Shown here piece by piece: positions 35,124-43,510 of a DNA stretch of 51,936 bases. The stretch's first letter is position 1. Each line of letters opens with the position of its first letter. The translations under genes were made by a program, and so were the position numbers. Below the pieces are notes generated by a model. The model saw only the letters and a list, made by a program, of their open reading frames with translations, had not been told where the DNA came from and made no database searches. Source of the DNA: Candidatus Gastranaerophilales bacterium. Its GTDB lineage: Bacteria; Cyanobacteriota; Vampirovibrionia; Gastranaerophilales; Gastranaerophilaceae. The stretch lies in contig CALUXY010000011.1 in NCBI GenBank assembly GCA_944324855.1, positions 1 to 51,936 on the forward strand, in the 5' to 3' direction.

Positions 35124-37130
35124 TTATTCTTTATCCGCTTCTTCCTGAGAATTTAAAAACATTTCTTCAAATTTATTATCATCTTTGTTTTGGTGTTTTT
35201 GTTGATCTCCCGGATTTTGTTTATTAGAATCTGAATTTTCCTGCTCTGTATAATCCATTTGAGCATTATTTTCAGAGTGCGATACTTTTACTGACATGTC
35301 GTTAACGTGAACTCCTTGTGCGGATAAAGTATCTTTTAATTGTGTAATACTTGAATCAAGTAAATCCTTTACTTGTTGTGATGCTACGGATAATTCCGCA
35401 ATCATACCATCTCCTGAATTTGTAAGCTGTATTTGAACTTTGCCTAATGATTCAGGATTCAATACCATTGTGAGTTTTGTATTATTTGTACTGTTCAGTG
35501 CCTGCAGTTTAGAATGAATTTGTGCAATAATATCATCTTTTGAGATATTACCATTCTGGAAATTTTGAGGCATTGTCTGCTCAGTATTAGATGAAGATGT
35601 AACGCTATTCATTGATGAAATTTTGCCTGATGTATCTGATACAATATGGGTATTGTTTTTTGTATGAGCTGTATTCACATCAATGTCTGCATCCATTGCA
35701 TTATCAAAACTTGTATCGTGATTGTTTGATGACTTCTCATCTTGTTTCATATTTTCTTTTTTATCAGAATGCCCTGTAGTATTCTGCTCGGATGTTGTAC
35801 TTTCTTCTGAAACATTTGTTTCAACATCATTAATCGTAGTATCTGTTTCTTCTGTGTCAACAACATCATTAGAATTGTTTAATTCTTCTAAATCTGTATT
35901 ATCGCTATTTGCAATTAAATCTTCTGTTATTTCTGTAACATCTTCTGTTATAGTATTATCGACTTTGGTATTTTCAATATTTGTAGAAATTTCTGTTTCG
36001 GTATTAGTATTTTGTTTGTTATTATTTTCAGAATCTTCAAAAGATGTTTTGTCTATAACATATTTCACTGCTTGTTCCGTAGAATCCATCAAAGTTTCGT
36101 TATTTGAATTATTACTTGTATTTGTTGAAGTATTATCGGAAAATTCTTCAATAGTAATATTTAATTCATCAATCATTTCTTGAGAGATTAAATCTTTACT
36201 ATTGTTTGCTGTAGTTTGAGTATCGTTATCAAATGCTAAATCTTTAGAAACGGATACATTGACAGTATCAGTATCTGTTGTTTGGTTTGGTTGAATAAGT
36301 TGATTATCCGCATTAGATTGACTATCTGTTAATACTGATTGAACAGCTGCATTTGTATCAATATTACTATTATTTTTTATACTTGTTTTATTATTGGAGA
36401 TTTCATCAGAAGAACTATCAGTATCGTTTGAAATATTTATTAAATCATCTTCTAAAACAGCAGAGTCAACATCTTTATTTTCAGTATCATTTGAAACAAT
36501 ATCCGAAACATTTTCTGTAATGTTATTTTCTTCCTCAAGAGTATCTAATGCAGAGCTTAAATATGTATATTTAGATACAACATCAGAAACATCTGAAGTT
36601 ATATTATTCACTTCCAAATCATTATCAGATTTTGTTTCATCAGAATTTAGATTATCGGTGTCATTTGTAATTTCTTGACTTTCTGTATCTGATACTTCCT
36701 GTGTATCATCAGTATATTCCTTCGTTTGCAGGGAATCATTGCTTTCTGCAGCTTTTTCTGAAGAATTTGTTGTTGAATCAGTAATACTGTTATTGTTTTC
36801 GTTAGAATTATTTATACTTTCTTGAGTAGTTGTATTTTGTGTATTATCTGATTGTTGTTCATATTTATTGCTTGTTTGATTTAAATTTGTTGTATTTGTG
36901 TTGTTTGTTGTTGAAGTTGTATTTTTTTCTGCGGAGTATGAGTTACTTGAATTTGAATTCAAACTTGCTTTAGTAGTATTAAATTTAGTTGTTTGATTAT
37001 CATAAGCTTTTGTTGCCGTATCAAGAGCAGATGCAAACTGATTAGCAGATGAATCTGCATAGCTGCTGCTGTTTGACTGAGCTATGAGATTTAATAATGA
37101 ATCTGTATTTGTTGTAACTTGTTGTGCCAT
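35124..37130 (-). CDS. fliK: Flagellar hook-length control protein FliK
   Basis: A 668-residue protein. The C-terminal Flg_hook domain (about 545-630) has LTMVLNPESLGKVQIQL and ELSVASQQVKDLLDSSITQLKDTLSAQGVHVNDMSVKVS, which would bind FlhB and switch export specificity when the hook is complete. The N-terminal 540 residues are low-complexity, rich in Asn, Thr, Ser, Asp and Glu, with almost no hydrophobic clusters. Such a linker fits the ruler function, but this one is longer than the E. coli protein (about 375-405 in all). The start follows the fliJ stop directly (adjacent codons). Confidence 0.93.
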   Translation of the reverse strand: MAQQVTTNTDSLLNLIAQSNSSSYADSSANQFASALDTATKAYDNQTTKFNTTKASLNSNSSNSYSAEKNTTSTTNNTNTTNLNQTSNKYEQQSDNTQNTTTQESINNSNENNNSITDSTTNSSEKAAESNDSLQTKEYTDDTQEVSDTESQEITNDTDNLNSDETKSDNDLEVNNITSDVSDVVSKYTYLSSALDTLEEENNITENVSDIVSNDTENKDVDSAVLEDDLINISNDTDSSSDEISNNKTSIKNNSNIDTNAAVQSVLTDSQSNADNQLIQPNQTTDTDTVNVSVSKDLAFDNDTQTTANNSKDLISQEMIDELNITIEEFSDNTSTNTSNNSNNETLMDSTEQAVKYVIDKTSFEDSENNNKQNTNTETEISTNIENTKVDNTITEDVTEITEDLIANSDNTDLEELNNSNDVVDTEETDTTINDVETNVSEESTTSEQNTTGHSDKKENMKQDEKSSNNHDTSFDNAMDADIDVNTAHTKNNTHIVSDTSGKISSMNSVTSSSNTEQTMPQNFQNGNISKDDIIAQIHSKLQALNSTNNTKLTMVLNPESLGKVQIQLTNSGDGMIAELSVASQQVKDLLDSSITQLKDTLSAQGVHVNDMSVKVSHSENNAQMDYTEQENSDSNKQNPGDQQKHQNKDDNKFEEMFLNSQEEADKE

Positions 37131-37574
37131 CTAACTAACCTTGTATCTAGTTGTAACTATATCATCTATTTCTTTTGCCGCTTTTACTTCAAATTCTTTG
37201 TAGTAAGCTTTTTCCTGTTTTTCTTTAAGTTTTTCAAGAACTTTAACTTTTTTATATGCTTCTTGAACTTCCAACTGTTTCGCTTTTAAGATTAACCTTG
37301 TATTTTGAATTACACGTAATTGTTTTTTTACTTCATTACCAAGTTTCATAAGGTAACCGTTGCTGCTTGAAATGGTTGTTACATCCAAGAGCGATTCATT
37401 ACATATACTTTCTAAAGAGGTTAAAGCTTGTGCTTCTTGAGAGTGGATAAATTCCAGTTCTTCGATTTGGCTATTCAATTTTTTAACAATACTTGCCATT
37501 TCCTGCTGTTTTTGTTCCAGTTCCTTCTGTCTCATATCGAGTACAGCTTGCAGGCGAAAAGCGAATTTCTTCAA
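37131..37574 (-). CDS. fliJ: Flagellar export chaperone FliJ
   Basis: A 147-residue, almost entirely helical coiled-coil protein beginning KKFAFRLQAVLDMRQKELEQKQQEMA, the FliJ signature. FliJ couples the FliI ATPase to the FlhA export gate. Translation starts at TTG with GAGAGG 8 nt upstream. Its TAG stop abuts the fliK ATG with no gap. It heads the fliJ-fliK-flgD-flgE operon; fliI is not in the window and the gene upstream belongs to a different pathway. Confidence 0.9.
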   Translation of the reverse strand: MKKFAFRLQAVLDMRQKELEQKQQEMASIVKKLNSQIEELEFIHSQEAQALTSLESICNESLLDVTTISSSNGYLMKLGNEVKKQLRVIQNTRLILKAKQLEVQEAYKKVKVLEKLKEKQEKAYYKEFEVKAAKEIDDIVTTRYKVS

Positions 37575-37726
37575 ATTTTAACCTCTCTCCGGTAATATAA
37601 TGCATCACCATAGTTAATTTAACTCATTTTATGAGTCTGCTACATCATACGCACGGTGGATATTTCTTCAAAATAGTTAAAGCTGTTTTTGATAGCAATT
37701 ATTCTTCTAAAATTGGTTGTAAAATT

Positions 37727-38956
37727 TTATGGATTAAATTTTTTAAATATCAAAGAAGTATTAATCCCGCCAAATGCAAAATTGTTACTCATTATATATT
37801 CTGTATCAATTTTTCTTCCGGAATCTACGATATAATCCAGCTCTCCGCATTCAGGGTCAATGTTTTTCAGATTAAGATTTGGAGAGAACCAGTTATTATT
37901 CATCATCTCTATTGAAAGTATCGCCTCAATAGCTCCGCATGCACCAAGGGTATGTCCTGTATAGCTTTTTATAGTACTAATAGGAATTTGCCGTTTAAAA
38001 GCTCCTTCTGTTGCGTTTGTTTCTGCAATATCGCCGTTTTTTGTTCCTGTACCGTGTGCATTTACATATCCTATATCTTTAGATGAAATATTTGCATTTT
38101 CTATTGCTTTTTCCATCACAATTTGCATTGTTTCAGAATTAGGACTTGTAATATGGTTCCCGTCTGTATTAGTTGCAAAACCTGCAATTTCTGCATAAAT
38201 TTTTGCGCCTCGATTTTTTGCATGTTCATATTCTTCAAGAATTAATGTTCCTGCACCTTCTCCTATGACAAGTCCGTCACGGTCTTTGTCAAAAGGTGAC
38301 GGCGTTAAGTCAGGTGTATCATTTTTCTGGCTTGTTGCATAAAGGGTATCAAAAACTCCGATGTGAGAAGCGCATAATTCTTCTGCACCTCCTACAATCA
38401 TGATATCTTGGAATCCGTATTTTATAGATTCATATCCCATCCCGATACTTAAAGATCCGGATGTACAAGCCGTTGAAGAGGTCAAAAAACGACCTTTTGT
38501 CTTGAAATAAAGAGATATATTTACACCGGCAGTATGTGACATTAGTTTTATGTACGAGCCGGAATTCAAGCCTTTAAGTTCTTTTCCGTATTCAACCGCA
38601 TAAAAGTCTTTTATTGTCGCCATTGAACCGCTTGAAGAACCATAAGCAACACCTGTTTGTCCGTTAGAGATGATTTCATCTCCGAGTAATCCGGCATCTT
38701 TTAGTGCTTCTTCTGTTGCTGCAACTGCCAGTATTGCTACCGGCCCCATTGTGCGCGTAACTTTTCTTGTGAAATGTTCAGGAATTTGAAACCCGTTTAC
38801 TTTTGTGACAAGTCTTGTGTGCATGTTTTTAATTTCATCAAGGACATCCCAGGTTTCTACACAGTTTTTATACGTTTTAAGTCTTTCAAAGGCAGAATTT
38901 ACACTGCATCCTAATGGACTTGCAAGACTCATGCCTGTAACAACAACCCGCCTCAT
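37727..38956 (-). CDS. Beta-ketoacyl-ACP synthase, ApeR/FabF-like (aryl polyene cluster)
   Basis: A 409-residue condensing enzyme with the thiolase fold. Active-site Cys lies in STACTSGSLSIG (about 158-169), the two His in VNAHGTGT and YTGHTLGACGA. All three catalytic residues are present, so it should be an active elongating KS using malonyl-ACP. Sequence around the sites fits the KS pair of aryl polyene clusters better than a housekeeping FabF, as does the context. It overlaps the KR gene stop by 1 nt and is last gene of the KS-DH-KR-KS operon. Confidence 0.85.
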   Translation of the reverse strand: MRRVVVTGMSLASPLGCSVNSAFERLKTYKNCVETWDVLDEIKNMHTRLVTKVNGFQIPEHFTRKVTRTMGPVAILAVAATEEALKDAGLLGDEIISNGQTGVAYGSSSGSMATIKDFYAVEYGKELKGLNSGSYIKLMSHTAGVNISLYFKTKGRFLTSSTACTSGSLSIGMGYESIKYGFQDIMIVGGAEELCASHIGVFDTLYATSQKNDTPDLTPSPFDKDRDGLVIGEGAGTLILEEYEHAKNRGAKIYAEIAGFATNTDGNHITSPNSETMQIVMEKAIENANISSKDIGYVNAHGTGTKNGDIAETNATEGAFKRQIPISTIKSYTGHTLGACGAIEAILSIEMMNNNWFSPNLNLKNIDPECGELDYIVDSGRKIDTEYIMSNNFAFGGINTSLIFKKFNP

Positions 38957-39681
38957 TAAGCTATCCCTCCGTTAACAGAAATAACTTGCCCTGTAATATA
39001 TGATGCACTTTCACTCATCAAAAAGTTAATTACTGCCGCAACTTCTTCCGGTTTTCCGAAACGTTTCATCGGTATCATATTTATAACCTGTTCTTTAGGT
39101 AAATCAATTGTCATATCAGATTCAATAACTCCCGGAGCAACACAATTTACTGTTATTCCACGTTTGGCAACTTCAAGGCTCAAAGCTTTAACCGCACCTA
39201 TAATACCGGCTTTTGAAGCACTGTAATTCATTTGCCCCCTGTTGCCGGTTATTCCTGAAACAGAAGATAAAGCAATAATTCTGTTTTTCTTTTTACTTTG
39301 AATAATTGGCATGATAAGCGGTTTTATAACATTGTAAAAACCGTTGAGATTCGTATTTATTACATCGTCCCACTCATTATCTTCCATTGCGGGAAGTACG
39401 TTGTCTTTTGCAATTCCTGCATTAAGAACAATGCCATAATATACTCCGTTTTTTTCAATATCGTCAAGTAAAACTTTTTTTGTTTCTTCTCTGTTTGAAA
39501 TATCAAATTGCAATATACGGGAATTTTGTCCGATTTCTTTTTGAACTTCTTTGGCTTTATCAATATTTTTATTGCAATGGAGTACTATATTATAACCATT
39601 TTGTGCAAGAAGGATTGCGGCAGCTTTTCCGATACCTCTGCTTGAACCTGTTATTAAAACTTCTTTTTTATTCCCGTCCAT
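38956..39681 (-). CDS. 3-oxoacyl-ACP reductase, ApeQ/FabG-like
   Basis: A 241-residue short-chain dehydrogenase. GSSRGIGKAAA (about 12-22) is the NADPH-binding glycine motif, LNAGIAKDN holds the NAG motif, and SSVSGITGNRGQMNYSASKAG supplies the catalytic Ser, Tyr and Lys. VNGGIA closes the protein as in FabG. It would reduce the beta-keto group after each condensation. It overlaps the dehydratase gene by 14 nt. Confidence 0.9.
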   Translation of the reverse strand: MDGNKKEVLITGSSRGIGKAAAILLAQNGYNIVLHCNKNIDKAKEVQKEIGQNSRILQFDISNREETKKVLLDDIEKNGVYYGIVLNAGIAKDNVLPAMEDNEWDDVINTNLNGFYNVIKPLIMPIIQSKKKNRIIALSSVSGITGNRGQMNYSASKAGIIGAVKALSLEVAKRGITVNCVAPGVIESDMTIDLPKEQVINMIPMKRFGKPEEVAAVINFLMSESASYITGQVISVNGGIA

Positions 39682-40120
39682 TTTCTATCAACCCTTTCGC
39701 ATTATCATCTTGATAAACGTTTAAAGTAGCACTTGCACATTCTTCTCTTTTACTGTTATATATAAAACATTCAAAAGATACAATTCCGTTGTTATCAAAT
39801 ATTTCAACAGCTTTTATTGTATATGTTTCATCAAGATGAAAATAATCTATCGCATTGTTAAATAGTCTTGTACCTAAAAGAAAACCGATTTTAGGTTCTT
39901 CATTGTTTTTATAAAAAGAATATGCGGCAATGGTTTGAGCCATAAACTCTATTCCGGCAAGTGAAGAAACTCCGTTGATATTTTTATCAAAAAATATCAT
40001 ATTATCTTTGATTGTAACCTCTCCTATAACATATTTATTTTCAAGGTTTATTTCAACCACTTTGTCAATTAAAACCATGGGTTTATCGTGAGGAAGGATT
40101 TGTTCGAGAGTTCTATTCAT
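39668..40120 (-). CDS. 3-hydroxyacyl-ACP dehydratase, ApeP-like hotdog protein
   Basis: 150 residues from the ATG at 40120, chosen because GGAGGAG lies 3-4 nt upstream; an ATG at 40132 would contain that site within the coding region. LPHDKPMVLIDKVVE (catalytic His region) and SSLAGIEFMAQTIAAYSFY (catalytic Glu in the hot-dog helix) match the ApeP/FabZ-like dehydratases. It would make the trans double bond of each polyene unit. The gene overlaps both neighbours, so expression is tightly coupled. Confidence 0.85.
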   Translation of the reverse strand: MNRTLEQILPHDKPMVLIDKVVEINLENKYVIGEVTIKDNMIFFDKNINGVSSLAGIEFMAQTIAAYSFYKNNEEPKIGFLLGTRLFNNAIDYFHLDETYTIKAVEIFDNNGIVSFECFIYNSKREECASATLNVYQDDNAKGLIENGRE

Positions 40121-41228
40121 TTTCTCCTCCAAGTATCATTATTGCGTTTGCACCGCCGAAACCAAATGCGTTTGTCATACAAATATTTGTTTTTTCAGGA
40201 GGACTTGTAAGATTTAACGGTGGAATTTTGTCATCATATTCACTGTCATATATATGCGGATAATATCCGCCGTGTTCTATTAACGCACAGCATAATGCTG
40301 TTTCGACACTACCGGCAGCACCGAGACAATGTCCTGTCAAAGGTTTTGTTGAAGAAACGTAAGTATTTTTGAAAAAATGATATACTGCATTTCCTTCAGA
40401 TAAATCATTTGCTATAGTACCTGTACCGTGAAGATTTATATAATCAACATCTTCTGGTTTTATTCCTGCATTTTTAAGAGCAATTTCTATCGCTCGTATT
40501 CCTTCTTTTCCTTCAGGATCTGGGGTTGTCGAATGATAAGTATCTGTTGTTTCACCAATCCCCAATATATTTATGCCTTTTGTATCTTTTTCTACCGTAA
40601 ATATTGCGGCACCTTCTCCTATATTTATCCCTGAACGGTTTTTACTGAAAGGGTTAGTTTTTTTGTCCGATAAAACTTCAAGTGAAGTAAATCCGAACAG
40701 AGGAACTTTTGATAAGGTATCACTCCCTGCAACAATTACTGCATCAGAAAAACCGCTTTTTATAAGGTTATCAGCTATTGCAAAAGCTTTTATTCCTGAT
40801 GTACAAGCTGTAGAAACTCCGGCTGTATAACCTTTTAATCCGATGTATTCTTTTAAAAACATTGCAGGGTTTCCTATTTCGGAATGAGTTTTGTTTCCTG
40901 TAATCTCGTATTCGTCAACTCCTGTATTTGTTGTAGCAACAACAAGACCAACACGAGTTTTTCCGTATTTTTTTATTAAAGAATTTATATATTCTTTTAA
41001 AGGTAAATAACATTCAAGTAAAATTCGGTTGCATTTCAAGTCATAATCAGGATTTTCAATTTTTATACCGTTATCCTTTACTTCGCCGACACAGAGAGTC
41101 TTACCTTTGATAATATCTTGACGAAATGAAAATTTATCGCATACTCCTTTTATTGCATTTTCATAAACTTCGTTGATATTGCGCCCTATATTACAAATGC
41201 AGTTGTATTTTGTGATACTTGTATTCAT
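40113..41228 (-). CDS. Beta-ketoacyl-ACP synthase, ApeO-like
   Basis: A 371-residue condensing enzyme. STACTSGIKAFAIADNLI holds the active Cys, NLHGTGT and LTGHCLGAAGS hold the His pair. It is about 40 residues shorter than typical FabF, as in ApeO-like enzymes. It heads the minus-strand APE operon, with AGAGAGG just before the ATG, and is divergent from the second APE operon with only 28 nt between the starts. Confidence 0.87.
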   Translation of the reverse strand: MNTSITKYNCICNIGRNINEVYENAIKGVCDKFSFRQDIIKGKTLCVGEVKDNGIKIENPDYDLKCNRILLECYLPLKEYINSLIKKYGKTRVGLVVATTNTGVDEYEITGNKTHSEIGNPAMFLKEYIGLKGYTAGVSTACTSGIKAFAIADNLIKSGFSDAVIVAGSDTLSKVPLFGFTSLEVLSDKKTNPFSKNRSGINIGEGAAIFTVEKDTKGINILGIGETTDTYHSTTPDPEGKEGIRAIEIALKNAGIKPEDVDYINLHGTGTIANDLSEGNAVYHFFKNTYVSSTKPLTGHCLGAAGSVETALCCALIEHGGYYPHIYDSEYDDKIPPLNLTSPPEKTNICMTNAFGFGGANAIMILGGENE

Positions 41229-41247
41229 AACCTCTCTTTTGTAATAT
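41219..41247 (+). promoter_or_regulatory. Promoter of the plus-strand APE operon
   Basis: TTGTAT (41219-41224), 17-nt spacer, TAATAT (41242-41247), then 9 nt to the ATG at 41257, leaving at most about 2-3 nt of leader. It overlaps the start region of the divergent operon, so the two could be co-regulated. Confidence 0.55.
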
Positions 41248-41256
41248 CATAATAGC

Positions 41257-41817
41257 ATGAAAAATTTTAATATTGAAAATTTTTGCATTATTGAACCTGA
41301 TGAAGCTGACGTTTCGTTTCTTCCAATGTTGGTAAGGCGGAAACTAAGTCAAATTGATAAAATGGTTTTTTCAATTTTAAATAAACTTTATAATGAAACT
41401 ATTGATAACATTATTTTTTCATCACAATATGGAGAATTTGACAGACTAAATGAGATTATATCTCAGTATCAGACAGATAATATGGTATCTCCGATAAAAT
41501 TTTCGGCATCTGTTCACAATTATTCCCCTGCAGCCTTTTCTCAGATGAAAAAGATTACAAATGCTTATAATGCAATTTCTGCAGGGAATGAATCTTTGGA
41601 AACAGGAATTTGCACAGCAATAATACAACCGGATACAAAAACTTGTCTTTGTTATGCTGATGATATAGGGATAGGGCTTGTTATTGATACTAAAAAAACA
41701 GGATATGAATTTATTCAAAAAGAAACAAATTCTGAGAATTTGGAAGAATTTATGAAATTTATAAATGGTGAAAAAGATATCTGGATTAATGCATTAGGGG
41801 AGTTAAGAAGATTATGA
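41257..41817 (+). CDS. Beta-ketoacyl synthase-like chain-length factor, ApeC-like
   Basis: A 186-residue protein matching the N-terminal half of a ketosynthase without a catalytic site. IIFSSQYGEFDRLNEII and PIKFSASVHNYSPAAFSQMKKITNAYNAISAGNESLETG are the landmarks of the Ketoacyl-synt_2 type found in APE clusters, where the ApeC-type protein pairs with a true KS. No active Cys-His-His set is present. No Shine-Dalgarno site. The stop overlaps the next start by 4 nt. Confidence 0.82.
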   Translation: MKNFNIENFCIIEPDEADVSFLPMLVRRKLSQIDKMVFSILNKLYNETIDNIIFSSQYGEFDRLNEIISQYQTDNMVSPIKFSASVHNYSPAAFSQMKKITNAYNAISAGNESLETGICTAIIQPDTKTCLCYADDIGIGLVIDTKKTGYEFIQKETNSENLEEFMKFINGEKDIWINALGELRRL

Positions 41818-42560
41818 TAAAGTTAATCCGTTCGGCTCTGGTTATATTCTGTTTTGCATTTTTTGGCATAGGAGCATTAATTATCAGTTTTATTATATTT
41901 CCTTTGATAAAATTATTTGTACCGGTTAAACGTCAAAAAGATTGTTTTGCATTTGTAATAAGAAAGTCGTGGCGTTTTTTTATATGGATGATAGAATCAC
42001 TGTATATTGTTAAAATCAATATTTCAGATAAAGAAAAACTGCAATCTATTCATAATAAAGTGATTGTTTCAACCCATCCCAGCTTTATTGATATTATTAT
42101 GTTAATAGGATTAATTCCTAAATCCGTATGCTTTGCCAAAAAAGAATTGATGCATAACATTTGGATGAAAAACATTATTAAAAATATCTATATCTCAAAC
42201 GGTCTGGAACTTGAAGAAATGAAAGCAGTTACAAAAGAATATCTTGATAACGGTTATAACGTAATAATTTTTCCTATGGGTAAGCGTCATAAAAGAGATG
42301 AATATCCAAAAATTAGAAAAGGTGCGGCTGTTGTAGCTCTAAATGCGAATAAAAATATCGTTCCGATTCGAATGTACACTGACTATGATTTTTTACAAAT
42401 AGGACAATCTGTATGTGATGCAGGAGATAAAATCATAAATTATTATATTGAACCTATGGAAGAAATTAATATTCAGGATTACGTTACGGATGATGAAATT
42501 GAAACCAAAAAGAATATAACAACCTCTGTTGCAAACGCACTCTATAATGAGTTGAATTAA
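41814..42560 (+). CDS. PlsC-type acyltransferase, ApeD-like, with an altered second motif
   Basis: A 248-residue inner-membrane protein with two N-terminal hydrophobic helices (about 8-40). STHPSFIDI (about 83-91) is the HxxxxD catalytic motif. The second motif, usually FPEGTRS, reads FPMGKRH (about 157-163), so the Glu is Met; the following KIRKGAAVVAL and PIRMY match. In APE clusters this class is thought to transfer acyl chains during assembly of the lipid anchor. The changed residue may alter acceptor binding. It overlaps the preceding gene and precedes two ACP genes. Confidence 0.82.
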   Translation: MIKLIRSALVIFCFAFFGIGALIISFIIFPLIKLFVPVKRQKDCFAFVIRKSWRFFIWMIESLYIVKINISDKEKLQSIHNKVIVSTHPSFIDIIMLIGLIPKSVCFAKKELMHNIWMKNIIKNIYISNGLELEEMKAVTKEYLDNGYNVIIFPMGKRHKRDEYPKIRKGAAVVALNANKNIVPIRMYTDYDFLQIGQSVCDAGDKIINYYIEPMEEINIQDYVTDDEIETKKNITTSVANALYNELN

Positions 42561-42586
42561 TGATTTTTTTGTTGTATAACCTAATT

Positions 42587-42844
42587 ATGGAATTAAAAGA
42601 AGAAATAAAAGATTTAATTATTCAATCTTTAGCGTTAGAAGATATTACACCGGATGATATTAAAGACGATGAACCGTTATTTAATGAAGGGCTTGGTCTT
42701 GATTCTATTGATGCTTTAGAAATTGGTATGGCATTACAGAAAAAATATAATCTGGAAATAGGTTCTGATAAAGAAGAAAATTCCAAATATTTTTATTCAA
42801 TAAATACATTAGCAGATTTTGTGGAGTCAAAAATAAATGCCTGA
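42587..42844 (+). CDS. Acyl carrier protein, ApeE-like
   Basis: 85 residues from the ATG at 42587 (MELKEEIKDL), the start that matches the family. An ATG at 42560, overlapping the previous stop, would add nine hydrophobic residues and is less likely. GLGLDSIDALEIG carries the Ser that takes phosphopantetheine. It would carry the growing polyene chain or the starter. It overlaps the second ACP gene by 8 nt. Confidence 0.88.
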   Translation: MELKEEIKDLIIQSLALEDITPDDIKDDEPLFNEGLGLDSIDALEIGMALQKKYNLEIGSDKEENSKYFYSINTLADFVESKINA

Positions 42845-43091
42845 ATTAACTTCTGATGATATATTTCAAATATTAAAAGGGATACTTGTAGACGATTTTG
42901 AAGTAGTACCTGAAAATGTTGTATACGATGCAAACTTGTTTGAAGATTTGGATTTAGACAGCGTTGATGCGGTTGATTTGGCTGTAAGACTTCAACAATA
43001 TACTCATAAAAAAATATCACCTGAAAATTTCAAACAAATAAAAACTATTGGTGATGTTGTTCAAGCTATTGAAAATTTATTACAAGAGTAA
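42837..43091 (+). CDS. Second acyl carrier protein, ApeF-like
   Basis: An 84-residue ACP. FEDLDLDSVDAVDLAVRL holds the modification Ser in a DLDS context that differs from the GLDS of its neighbour. Two distinct ACPs in tandem are characteristic of APE clusters, where they are believed to serve different steps. Overlaps the first ACP gene and precedes a small membrane protein gene. Confidence 0.9.
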   Translation: MPELTSDDIFQILKGILVDDFEVVPENVVYDANLFEDLDLDSVDAVDLAVRLQQYTHKKISPENFKQIKTIGDVVQAIENLLQE

Positions 43092-43099
43092 ACTTGAAA

Positions 43100-43510
43100 A
43101 TGAAAAAATTGAAATCACTAGTACCTATAGTTTTTACTCTGGCTATTATTGGGTGTTTTTATTATACAAGGCAGGCATCTCTTAAACTTTATCCTGTATT
43201 AATGAATTTTGTTTTTTTCATGATATTTTTTATTTCCAGCTTTCAGGAAGAAACCGTTATACAAAAAATTGCACAAAAGCTGGATGGAGATTTAACGGAA
43301 GAAATAACCGCTTATACAAGAAACCTTACATATATCTGGGCGGTTATAACTTTTATTAATTTATTAATATCGTTTTTGACGTTGTTTATGTCTAATAGAA
43401 TCTGGGCATTATATAACGGTATGATTTCTTATTTTATAATAGGGTTAACGTTTGCAATTGAGTATCCTATAAGGTGCTGGTATAAAAGAAAGGTTGGGTT
43501 TAAGTGTTAG
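43100..43510 (+). CDS. Small polytopic membrane protein, ApeG-like (COG4648 type)
   Basis: 136 residues from the ATG at 43100; a TTG at 43094 is an equally placed alternative. Four hydrophobic helices are seen (about 8-25, 32-45, 75-97, 104-122). SFQEETVIQKIA, YTRNLTYIWAVITFIN and IWALYNGMISYFIIGLTFAIEYPIR match the conserved membrane protein that follows the ACPs in APE clusters. Its function is not known with certainty. The stop overlaps the next start by 7 nt. Confidence 0.8.
   Translation: MKKLKSLVPIVFTLAIIGCFYYTRQASLKLYPVLMNFVFFMIFFISSFQEETVIQKIAQKLDGDLTEEITAYTRNLTYIWAVITFINLLISFLTLFMSNRIWALYNGMISYFIIGLTFAIEYPIRCWYKRKVGFKC

Noticed and set aside
35722..36183. Long plus-strand frames antisense to fliK (also 36394-36678)
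   Set aside because: They mirror the Asn/Ser/Asp-rich linker of fliK in a complementary frame and have Ser/Val/Phe-rich sequence with no signals.
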